A stretch of 5,649 nucleotides of DNA from CAZVTU01 sp964630295. GTDB taxonomy: Bacteria > Patescibacteriota > Minisyncoccia > Minisyncoccales > RBG-13-42-11. Below, one piece after another: positions 1 through 4,694 of the stretch. How positions within the stretch are numbered: the stretch's first letter is position 1; every line of letters begins with the position of its first letter. The position numbers and the translations under genes were made by a program. The notes below the pieces were generated by a model that did no database searches, was not told the origin of the DNA, and was given only the letters and a program-made list of their open reading frames with translations. Where the stretch lies: contig CAZVTU010000040.1 in the NCBI GenBank assembly GCA_964630295.1, positions 1 through 5,649 on the forward strand. The letters run 5' to 3'.

Positions 1-1
1 C

Positions 2-571
2 GGAGTGGTTTCTGGGTTGGGTAGAACAATCACTGCTTCAGGCGGTGGTTTGGTTGAGACCTTAGAAGATGTGATTCAGACAGACGCAGCTATCAATAAA
101 GGAAATTCTGGCGGTCCTCTTTTAAATCTTGAGGGAGAAGTAATCGGCATTAACACAGCAATGGTTCAAGAAGCTCAAAGCATTGGTTTTGCTATCCCAA
201 TTAACAAAGCAAAAAAAGATATTCAACAAGTTAAAACTTTGGGAAAAATTGTTTATCCGTTTTTAGGAGTCAGATATGTGTTAATCACTAAAAAAATCCA
301 GAAAGAAAACAATCTTCCAGTCGATTATGGGGCTTGGATCACCGAAGGGAGCAATGGGGAAGCAGCAATTTTTCCGGGATCGGCAGCTGAAGAGGCTGGA
401 CTAAAAGAAAATGACATCATTTTAGAGTTTAATGGAGAAAAGATTACTACTGATAATTCTTTAGCAAAAATTATCTCAAAATATAATCCAGGGGATAGAG
501 TCACTTTAAAAGTTTTAAGAGCTGGTAAAGAAAAAATTTTCCAAGTTACCTTAGGTGAAAGAAGCGAGTAA
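2..571 (+). CDS. HtrA/Deg-family serine protease, C-terminal part (5' end outside window)
   Basis: HtrA proteases are envelope-located serine proteases/chaperones that degrade misfolded proteins; the PDZ domain binds substrate C-termini. The reading frame is open from base 2, so the N-terminal signal/anchor and the His and Asp of the triad lie upstream. In fragment numbering, residues 4-11 (SGLGRTIT) are the typical HtrA strand. Residues 34-39 (GNSGGP) carry the nucleophile Ser36 (codon 107-109). GINTA near 50 and GFAIPI near 62 are the closing strands of the trypsin-like domain. A single PDZ domain spans about 82-186, with YPFLGV as the likely carboxylate-binding loop and GSAAEEAGL and GDRVTLKVLR as PDZ hallmarks. 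It ends about one PDZ after the protease domain, as in single-PDZ DegS/DegQ-like forms. The GTG at position 5 is internal, not a start. No clear terminator follows; only an AT-rich inverted repeat at 574-589. Family assignment is secure; the exact subtype is not. Confidence 0.95.
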   Translation, partial: GVVSGLGRTITASGGGLVETLEDVIQTDAAINKGNSGGPLLNLEGEVIGINTAMVQEAQSIGFAIPINKAKKDIQQVKTLGKIVYPFLGVRYVLITKKIQKENNLPVDYGAWITEGSNGEAAIFPGSAAEEAGLKENDIILEFNGEKITTDNSLAKIISKYNPGDRVTLKVLRAGKEKIFQVTLGERSE

Positions 572-581
572 AGTTATTAGA

Positions 582-634
582 TGTAATAAGAGAAGTATTT
601 TTTCGTCTAATCTTAAATATGACAAACCAAATTA
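582..634 (+). repeat. Shared upstream block, copy 1 (candidate promoter and start of leader ORF)
   Basis: This 53-nt block aligns without gaps to 1021-1073 with 38 identities. Conserved parts are TGTAATAA, a T-run followed by CGTC, AATATG (containing the leader ORF start codon) and ACCAAA. TGTAAT at 582-587 differs from the -10 consensus by one base and would put transcription start near 594, about 25 nt before the leader ATG. I see no matching -35 box 16-18 nt upstream, so the promoter assignment is tentative. Conservation between two units with different downstream genes suggests a common regulatory origin. Confidence 0.6.
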
Positions 635-714
635 GCCATTATTTCTCTTTCTTTTATTTCTATTTCGGCTTCTTTAAGGAAGAGGCTAGTTTGGTTGTTT
701 TAGATAAGAGATAA
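619..714 (+). CDS. Phe/Tyr-rich leader peptide (31 aa) of attenuator 1
   Basis: This short ORF runs from ATG 619 to TAA 712-714 and is read from the sequence directly. Residues 8-19 are YFSFFYFYFGFF: ten of twelve are aromatic (seven Phe, three Tyr), followed by a polar/aliphatic tail ending LDKR. It resembles in composition the leader peptides of enteric phe attenuators (pheL, pheM), where ribosomes stall at Phe codons when charged tRNA is scarce. The run lies between RNA arm 1 (625-637, inside codons 3-7) and arm 2 (679-696), the geometry needed to control folding. No Shine-Dalgarno precedes the ATG; the same is true of the second leader ORF. An alternative is a small hydrophobic toxin-like peptide, but the overlap with the mutually exclusive hairpins favours attenuation. 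Confidence 0.7.
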   Translation: MTNQISHYFSFFYFYFGFFKEEASLVVLDKR

Positions 715-768
715 TTTTCAAAAATTAAATATCTTCCAAACTGGCCTCTTCTTGAAAGAGGCCTTTTT
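622..768 (+). promoter_or_regulatory. Transcription attenuator 1 (aromatic amino-acid type), upstream of the zinc-ribbon gene
   Basis: Four segments can form competing helices. Arm 1 (625-637, AACCAAATTAGCC) pairs with arm 2 (684-696, GGCTAGTTTGGTT): 13 of 13 with one G-U. Arm 2 extended (679-694, GAAGAGGCTAGTTTGG) pairs with arm 3 (736-751, CCAAACTGGCCTCTTC): 16 of 16 with one G-U. A further AT-rich helix (709-718 with 721-734) caps that antiterminator. Arm 3 also forms the 5' strand of the terminator at 743-763. A ribosome stalled on the Phe/Tyr codons (640-675) would mask arm 1, allow 2:3 and let transcription continue. Free translation or no translation lets 1:2 and 3:4 form and stops it. 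The pairings are read directly; the regulatory outcome is inferred from the classical trp/phe attenuation model. No T-box or known riboswitch motif is seen. Confidence 0.75.
743..768 (+). terminator. Intrinsic terminator of attenuator 1
   Basis: GGCCTCTT (743-750) pairs perfectly with AAGAGGCC (756-763) across a 5-nt loop, followed by five T and then GTTT. It lies 22 nt before the Shine-Dalgarno of the zinc-ribbon gene, inside its 5' UTR, so it is positioned to stop transcription before that gene rather than after an upstream one. Confidence 0.85.
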
Positions 769-804
769 GTTTATTAGCACATTAAAAAGAGGAGGTGATT
801 AGAT

Positions 805-966
805 ATGGGAGAAAGATGCTCAATCAAGTGTGCAGTTTGTGGTAAAGAGAATATGATTCGAGAAGGTGGTTTTAATAGAAAGAAAAATAAAATTATCCAG
901 TGTAAGCGGTGTGGCTACAGAAATTCTATCCTTAGAAAGAAAAACGGTAAGATACTCGTTATTTAA
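805..966 (+). CDS. Small zinc-ribbon protein, 53 aa, function unknown
   Basis: Starting at ATG 805, the product is a basic 53-residue protein. Two CxxC knuckles, C9-A-V-C12 (followed by G) and C33-K-R-C36 (followed by G-Y), are separated by 20 residues rich in Lys, Arg and Asn. This is the pattern of a one-domain zinc ribbon, with four Cys expected to bind one Zn. Almost nothing lies outside the ribbon, so it probably acts by binding nucleic acid, a ribosome or RNA polymerase; that is inference from fold and charge (C-terminal RKKNGK). The start is supported by an excellent Shine-Dalgarno, AGGAGGTGAT at 790-799, five bases before the ATG. The gene sits downstream of the Phe/Tyr attenuator and is closed by its own terminator at 979-1010, so it is a single-gene unit. 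I do not recognise a specific family. The opposite-strand ORF over it lacks these features. Confidence 0.8.
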   Translation: MGERCSIKCAVCGKENMIREGGFNRKKNKIIQCKRCGYRNSILRKKNGKILVI

Positions 967-978
967 AAATCTAAAAAG

Positions 979-1010
979 AGGTGGTTTTCTTTGGGAGACC
1001 ACCTTTCTTA
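979..1010 (+). terminator. Intrinsic terminator after the zinc-ribbon gene
   Basis: AGGTGGT (979-985) pairs with ACCACCT (998-1004) over a 12-nt loop and is followed by TTCTTATTA. It begins 12 nt after the stop codon of the zinc-ribbon gene and closes this one-gene unit. Confidence 0.75.
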
Positions 1011-1020
1011 TTATCGTAGG

Positions 1021-1073
1021 TGTAATAAAATAAAAATTTTTCCGTCATCTTTTTAATATGGATTACCAAATGA
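1021..1073 (+). repeat. Shared upstream block, copy 2 (candidate promoter and start of leader ORF)
   Basis: This is the second copy of the block at 582-634 (38 of 53 identical, no gaps). TGTAAT at 1021-1026 is again a near-consensus -10, and the leader ATG lies at the same offset (37 nt from the start of the block). An AT-only inverted repeat (TTATTA...TAATAA) brackets the start of both copies, with 4-nt spacing in copy 1 and 9-nt in copy 2. No good -35 box is seen here either. Confidence 0.6.
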
Positions 1074-1114
1074 ACCTAATTATTGTCCTTCTTCTAAACC
1101 TAATTTCTGGTTAG
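1058..1114 (+). CDS. Leu/Ile/Val-rich leader peptide (18 aa) of attenuator 2
   Basis: The ORF runs from ATG 1058 to TAG 1112-1114 and encodes MDYQMNLIIVLLLNLISG. Nine of the ten residues 7-16 are branched-chain (five Leu, three Ile, one Val). The Leu codons include CTA three times and CTT twice. This composition is that of leuL/ilvL-type leader peptides. The stop codon is directly followed by RNA arm 2 (from 1115), so a ribosome that finishes the ORF would cover arm 2 and favour termination, while one stalled at the Leu codons would uncover it. As with leader 1, no Shine-Dalgarno is present. Its start codon occupies the same position in the shared upstream block as that of leader 1, which supports both being real. 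Confidence 0.7.
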   Translation: MDYQMNLIIVLLLNLISG

Positions 1115-1197
1115 GCTTGGTTAGGTTCATTGAGTAATCAACAAAAAATAAATAAAATCAACAAATGAATCTGGCCAAGCAAAAGCCAGATTTTTTG
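1061..1197 (+). promoter_or_regulatory. Transcription attenuator 2 (branched-chain amino-acid type), upstream of the 76-aa gene
   Basis: The architecture matches attenuator 1 but the arm sequences differ. Arm 1 (1061-1079, GATTACCAAATGAACCTAA) pairs with arm 2 (1121-1139): 17 of 19, interrupted by two mismatches after the sixth pair. Arm 2 shifted upstream (1115-1131) pairs with arm 3 (1164-1180): 17 of 17 with three G-U wobbles. Arm 3 also contributes the 5' strand of the terminator (1168-1175 with 1185-1192). A small extra hairpin CCTAA/TTAGG (1099-1103 with 1111-1115) overlaps the end of the leader ORF. The expected behaviour is antitermination when ribosomes stall on the Leu-rich codons 1076-1105. 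Pairings are seen directly; the response to leucine or other branched-chain tRNA charging is inference. Confidence 0.75.
1168..1197 (+). terminator. Intrinsic terminator of attenuator 2
   Basis: AATCTGGC (1168-1175) pairs with GCCAGATT (1185-1192) over a 9-nt loop; the T-run starts within the stem (1191-1196) and is followed by GTTTTT. It ends about 26 nt before the Shine-Dalgarno of the gene at 1235, again within a 5' UTR. Confidence 0.85.
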
Positions 1198-1234
1198 TTT
1201 TTAGGAGAAAAAACTTAATAGAAAGGAGGAAATC

Positions 1235-1465
1235 ATGGTAGATAACGTTGAAGTAATGATGGAGGGATCGGTTCTGGAGAGATACAACAACCTCAAGCGA
1301 CAATGGGAAAGTTGTTGTCAGGCAAGAGAAAAAGCAAAAGCTCGGCTTGAAGGAGAAGACCTTTCTTCTCGAGAAAGAGAGAAGGTTCAACTGTACGTAG
1401 ACAAGATAACTGAAAAAATCGGCCAACTCAGTGGTGAAATGCAGAGTATTTTTGACAGGCTCTAA
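1235..1465 (+). CDS. Small charged helical protein, 76 aa, function unknown
   Basis: I do not recognise this protein. It is a 76-residue soluble protein without a signal peptide or membrane segment. From about residue 12 to the end it is rich in Glu, Lys, Arg and Gln with Leu/Ile at heptad-like spacing, predicting one or two long amphipathic helices or a coiled-coil hairpin; the break would be near GEDLSS (39-44). C27-C28 is an adjacent Cys pair of unknown meaning. The start is fixed by AGGAGG at 1224-1229, five bases before the ATG. It is a one-gene unit between attenuator 2 and the hairpin at 1493-1540. Its expression is probably controlled by the Leu-rich leader. The ORF on the opposite strand (1127-1477) has no ribosome binding site and runs across the attenuator, so it is not preferred. 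Confidence 0.75.
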   Translation: MVDNVEVMMEGSVLERYNNLKRQWESCCQAREKAKARLEGEDLSSREREKVQLYVDKITEKIGQLSGEMQSIFDRL

Positions 1466-1492
1466 GACCCCACCCATGGGTTTTTAGGGCAA

Positions 1493-1540
1493 GGGGGATG
1501 AAGAAGCGTAAACAGCGTTTTCTCATCCCCCATTTTATTT
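1493..1540 (+). terminator. Strong intrinsic terminator between the 76-aa gene and clpB
   Basis: GGGGGATGA (1493-1501) pairs with TCATCCCCC (1523-1531); inside it AAGCG and CGTTT can add five more pairs (one G-U). ATTTTATTT follows. A smaller ACCC/GGGT hairpin with TTTTT (1467-1485) lies just before it and overlaps the 10-base palindrome ACCCATGGGT. The hairpin separates the small-gene unit from clpB, which therefore needs its own promoter. Confidence 0.8.
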
Positions 1541-1547
1541 AAAAGAC

Positions 1548-1576
1548 TTGATTTTTCTTAGAAATTTTAGTAAAAA
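1548..1576 (+). promoter_or_regulatory. Candidate sigma-70-type promoter of clpB
   Basis: TTGATT (1548-1553), a 17-nt spacer and TAAAAA (1571-1576) form a plausible promoter. Transcription would start near 1583, leaving only about 8 nt before the clpB ATG. A second near -10, TATCAT (1584-1589), has no -35 partner and overlaps the start too closely. No CIRCE (HrcA) inverted repeat is present, so HrcA-type heat-shock control is not visible. Confidence 0.4.
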
Positions 1577-1590
1577 GAATATGTATCATT

Positions 1591-4290
1591 ATGATTGGAT
1601 CTAACTTTACTCATAAAGCTCAAGAAGCCATTCTTCAAGCCCAAAACATTGCTCAAGAGCGAGGACAGCAACAAATCGATGCCCTCCATCTTTTGTATTC
1701 TTTGCTTTCCCAAGAAGGAAGCGTGGTTTTAAATTTACTTCAAAGATTAGGGGCAGATATTGAAGGATTAAAAAGAAAAACAAAAGCAGCTTTAGATAAA
1801 ATCCCAGTTATTGCCACTCCCCAAGCTTTTGGTCAGCTTTATCTCACCCAAGATATGGCTAAAGTTTTAGATAAAGCTCGTCAGGAAGCAATGAAAATGG
1901 GAGACGAATACATTTCAGTTGAACATCTTTTTTTGGCTTTATTAGATACCGAGACTAAAGCTAAAGAGATTTTAGATAAAACAAGCTTTTTACAATCCGG
2001 TGGAGGATCTTCGATTTTAGAATTTGGTAAATTGGATTACGAAACCGCTCTAAAAGTTCTTTCTCAAATTCGAGGTGGACAGAGAATTACTGATCCCGAA
2101 CCGGAATCGAAATATCAAGTAATTGAGAAATATGCCAGAAATCTTACTCAATTAGCTCGTCAAGGAAAATTAGATCCAGTAATTGGTAGAGAAAATGAAA
2201 TTAGAAGATTAATGCAAGTTTTAAGCCGAAGAACCAAAAATAATCCAGTTTTAATAGGGGAGGCTGGAGTTGGGAAAACAGCCATTGTTGAGGGTTTAGC
2301 TCAAAAAATTGTTTCGGGTCAAGTCCCTGAATCTTTAAAAGATAAAGAAATTATTGCTCTAGATTTAGGGGCTTTAGTAGCTGGCACTAAATACCGCGGA
2401 GAGTTCGAAGACAGAGTTAAAGCTCTTTTAAAAGAATTAAATCGAGCTGGTGGTAGATATTTGTTATTTATCGATGAACTTCATACCTTGGTGGGTGCAG
2501 GAGCGGCTGAAGGAGCAATTGATGCTTCCAATTTATTAAAACCCGCTCTTCAAAGAGGAGAATTAAGGGCAATAGGTGCTACCACTTTAAAGGAGTATCA
2601 AAAATATATTGAAAGAGATCCTGCTTTGGAAAGAAGGTTTCAACCAATCTATGTCCAAGAACCTACCATTGAAGACACTATTGCCATCTTGAGAGGAATT
2701 AAAGAAAAATATGAACTTCATCATGGCGTGAAAATTAAAGATTCAGCCCTCGTTGCTTGTGCCCAACTGGCTGCACGATACATCACTGATAGATTCTTGC
2801 CAGATAAAGCAGTCGATTTAATGGATGAAGCAATGAGCTCTCTAAGATTAGAAATTGAGTCAGAACCTTCGGAATTAGAAAACCTAAAGCGAGAAATCCA
2901 AAAATTAGAGATTGAGAAACAAGCTTTAAAGAAAAATGCCAAAAAACAAAGAGTTATTTCACGTCAGCTTGCTGATTTAAAAGAAAAAGCTAAAGAAATA
3001 GAAGCTAAATGGCAGTCAGAAAGAGAAGTTATTACTAAAATAAGAAGTCTTAAAAAAGAAATCGAGAAAACTAAGTTTGAAGTAGAAAGAGAACAAGCTT
3101 TAGCTAATCTTCAGAAGGTAGCTGAATTAAAATATGGAAAAATTCCAAATTTGATGAAAGAGTTAAAAGCAGCAGAGAAAAAGTTAGCTCGTTTTCAAAA
3201 ATCCCGCCCAATCTTAAAAGAAGAAGTTTCCGAAGAGGATGTTGCTAAAGTGGTTTCTCGTTGGACGGGCATTCCTGTTACTCGACTTTTAGAAGAAGAA
3301 GCTAAGAAACTTGAGAGAATGGAAGAAATTCTTTCCAAAAGAGTAGTTGGACAGAAAGAAGCGATTTCAGCGATTTCAAATGCTATAAGAAGAGCTCGGG
3401 CTGGAATTTCAGAAGAGAATCGACCATTAGGTTCTTTTATCTTTTTAGGTCCCACTGGAGTAGGGAAAACAGAAACTGCCAGAGCTCTGGCCGAATTCTT
3501 ATTTAACGATGAAAATGCTTTAATCAGATTAGATATGTCAGAATATATGGAAAGACACACGGTTTCAAAAATGATAGGCTCACCCCCGGGATACGTTGGT
3601 TATGAAGAAGGTGGTCAATTAACTGACAAAATTAGAAGAAGACCTTATAGTGTAATTTTATTAGATGAGATCGAAAAAGCCCATCCTGATGTCTTTAACA
3701 TTTTACTTCAAATCTTAGAAGACGGGAGATTGACCGATGCTAAAGGTAGAGTAGCTTCTTTTAAGAACGCCATCTTGATTATGACTTCCAATATTGGTTC
3801 GGAATACATTGCAAAAATGGGAGCGATGGGATTTCTTGGAGAAAGAGAAGAGGGCGAAAGAAAAAATCTAAAAGAGAAAGTAATAGAGGCTTTGAAAGAA
3901 GAATTTAGACCCGAATTTCTAAATAGAATAGATGAAATAATTATCTTTAATTATTTACAAAAACCAGAAATCAAGAAAATCGTTGATCTGGAATTAGAAA
4001 AAGTAGCTAACCGCCTTAAAAATAAAAATATCGAAATCAAAGTAACTGAAAAAGTTAAGGAGTTGTTAGCTGAGCAGGGTTTTGACCCAAATTTAGGAGC
4101 CAGACCCCTTAAAAGAGTAATTCAAAAATTGGTATTAGACCCCTTGTCTTTAAAAATAGTAGCCGGTGAAATAAAAGAAAACGATAAAATTGTTGTTGAT
4201 TTGGAAGGTAATCAAATTGTTTTTAGAACCCCCAAAGATTTAATAAAAACTCAAAAAGAAAGAAAAGGAGAAAAAGTTTTAGTTAAATAA
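1591..4290 (+). CDS. clpB: ClpB-type AAA+ disaggregase (Hsp100), 899 aa
   Basis: ClpB is a cytosolic hexameric ATPase that pulls polypeptides out of aggregates through its central pore, normally with DnaK/DnaJ/GrpE. Domains in order: Clp N-domain about 5-150 (FTHKAQEAI near the start fits the usual N-terminus); NBD1 with Walker A GEAGVGKT 223-230, pore loop KYRG 267-270, Walker B LLFIDE 291-296 and the arginine-finger pair R348/R349; long coiled-coil middle domain about 413-547; NBD2 with Walker A GPTGVGKT 620-627, pore loop GYVG 667-670, Walker B VILLDE 688-693, sensor-1 N734 and sensor-2 GARPLKR 836-842. All ATPase residues are intact. At 899 residues it is slightly longer than the roughly 860 usual for ClpB. 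The long middle domain argues for ClpB over ClpC, although AMGFLG at 745-750 is at the place where ClpC/ClpA carry a ClpP-binding loop. There is no Shine-Dalgarno before the ATG, so initiation may be leaderless. Confidence 0.95.
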   Translation: MIGSNFTHKAQEAILQAQNIAQERGQQQIDALHLLYSLLSQEGSVVLNLLQRLGADIEGLKRKTKAALDKIPVIATPQAFGQLYLTQDMAKVLDKARQEAMKMGDEYISVEHLFLALLDTETKAKEILDKTSFLQSGGGSSILEFGKLDYETALKVLSQIRGGQRITDPEPESKYQVIEKYARNLTQLARQGKLDPVIGRENEIRRLMQVLSRRTKNNPVLIGEAGVGKTAIVEGLAQKIVSGQVPESLKDKEIIALDLGALVAGTKYRGEFEDRVKALLKELNRAGGRYLLFIDELHTLVGAGAAEGAIDASNLLKPALQRGELRAIGATTLKEYQKYIERDPALERRFQPIYVQEPTIEDTIAILRGIKEKYELHHGVKIKDSALVACAQLAARYITDRFLPDKAVDLMDEAMSSLRLEIESEPSELENLKREIQKLEIEKQALKKNAKKQRVISRQLADLKEKAKEIEAKWQSEREVITKIRSLKKEIEKTKFEVEREQALANLQKVAELKYGKIPNLMKELKAAEKKLARFQKSRPILKEEVSEEDVAKVVSRWTGIPVTRLLEEEAKKLERMEEILSKRVVGQKEAISAISNAIRRARAGISEENRPLGSFIFLGPTGVGKTETARALAEFLFNDENALIRLDMSEYMERHTVSKMIGSPPGYVGYEEGGQLTDKIRRRPYSVILLDEIEKAHPDVFNILLQILEDGRLTDAKGRVASFKNAILIMTSNIGSEYIAKMGAMGFLGEREEGERKNLKEKVIEALKEEFRPEFLNRIDEIIIFNYLQKPEIKKIVDLELEKVANRLKNKNIEIKVTEKVKELLAEQGFDPNLGARPLKRVIQKLVLDPLSLKIVAGEIKENDKIVVDLEGNQIVFRTPKDLIKTQKERKGEKVLVK

Positions 4291-4617
4291 ATGTCAAAAA
4301 ACCTTATAAAGATTCTAGCCATTTTTATAATCGGGATGGTGGGAGGAATTTTTGCTGATCAAATCTTCTGGCCTTACTTTGTGGAAAGGCCGCTTTTTTA
4401 TCAATACCGATTAGAAAAAAAACCTGTTTATGTAACAGANNNNNNNNNNNNNNNNNNNNNNNNNNNNNNNNNNNNNNNNNNNNNNNNNNNNNNNNNNNNN
4501 NNNNNNNNNNNNNNNNNNNNNNNNNNNNNNNNNNNNNNNGGAATAAATACAATTGATTCTGACGGCCAAATTATTACTATTCCTATTTCCAAGATTAAAT
4601 CATTCATTGGAATGTAG
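4291..4617 (+). CDS. Membrane-anchored, probably trypsin-like (HtrA-like, no PDZ) protein, interrupted by an assembly gap
   Basis: The ATG follows the clpB stop with no spacing, so translation is probably coupled and the two genes are co-transcribed. Residues 5-22 (LIKILAIFIIGMVGGIFA) form one N-terminal membrane segment or uncleaved signal anchor, followed by an aromatic-rich extracytoplasmic stretch (FWPYF, ERPLFYQYRLE). After the gap the frame ends with GINTIDSDGQ...ITIPISKIKSFIGM. This closely parallels the HtrA copy in this window (GINTA...GFAIPINKAK), which are the last strands of a trypsin-like domain. I infer one gene: an anchored protease-like domain ending without a PDZ. The catalytic triad would lie in the gap, so activity cannot be judged. 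A 100-nt gap is too short to hold such a core. Reading through the Ns in frame proves nothing, because the gap size is conventional. The alternative is two unrelated gene fragments. Confidence 0.6.
   Translation: MSKNLIKILAIFIIGMVGGIFADQIFWPYFVERPLFYQYRLEKKPVYVTXXXXXXXXXXXXXXXXXXXXXXXXXXXXXXXXXXGINTIDSDGQIITIPISKIKSFIGM
4440..4539. other. Assembly gap, exactly 100 N
   Basis: A run of exactly 100 N is the usual placeholder for a scaffold join of unknown length. Sequence and reading frame across it are not known. Confidence 0.97.
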
Positions 4618-4620
4618 GCG

Positions 4621-4648
4621 TTGACTTTTTTTAAATAGGTGTTATACT
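4621..4648 (+). promoter_or_regulatory. Sigma-70-type promoter of the receiver operon
   Basis: TTGACT (4621-4626), a 16-nt spacer and TATACT (4643-4648), with an extended -10 TGT (4640-4642), make the best promoter in the window. Transcription would start near 4655, giving a 5' UTR of about 40 nt. That UTR contains TTAGT/ACTAA (4656-4660 with 4667-4671) and TCTC/GAGA (4675-4678 with 4685-4688); the second partly covers the Shine-Dalgarno GGGAGAG. The promoter begins 3 nt after the stop of the preceding gene. Confidence 0.8.
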
Positions 4649-4694
4649 CAAAAACTTAGTACCTTAACTAACAATCTCTATAGGGAGAGAAAAA

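Noticed and set aside
619..714. Leader ORF 1 as a type I toxin peptide
   Set aside because: It is hydrophobic and short, but no antisense RNA promoter is evident, and its run sits exactly between competing attenuator arms in an arrangement repeated in the second cassette.
572..804. T-box or metabolite riboswitch as explanation of the first leader
   Set aside because: No T-box sequence or known aptamer core is visible, whereas a leader ORF with a Phe/Tyr run fits the helices directly.
820..1002. 60-aa open frame on the minus strand
   Set aside because: It is the complement of the zinc-ribbon gene, without a ribosome site or recognisable motif; the + strand CxxC pattern and Shine-Dalgarno are far stronger.
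1127..1477. 116-aa open frame on the minus strand
   Set aside because: It runs antisense across the 76-aa gene and attenuator 2, has no ribosome binding site before its start near 1477, and the + strand gene in the same place has a good Shine-Dalgarno and terminator.
1541..1590. CIRCE/HrcA heat-shock operator before clpB
   Set aside because: No TTAGCACTC/GAGTGCTAA-type inverted repeat is present in the region between the terminator and the start codon.
2721..3560. Minus-strand open frames inside clpB (73 and 121 aa)
   Set aside because: They are shadows of the clpB codons; the clpB frame carries all conserved motifs across these positions.
4671..4690. CTATAGGGAGA resembling the end of a T7-type phage promoter
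   Set aside because: Only the initiation half matches; the upstream recognition part is absent. The sequence is explained as the Shine-Dalgarno and a small hairpin behind a normal sigma-70 promoter.
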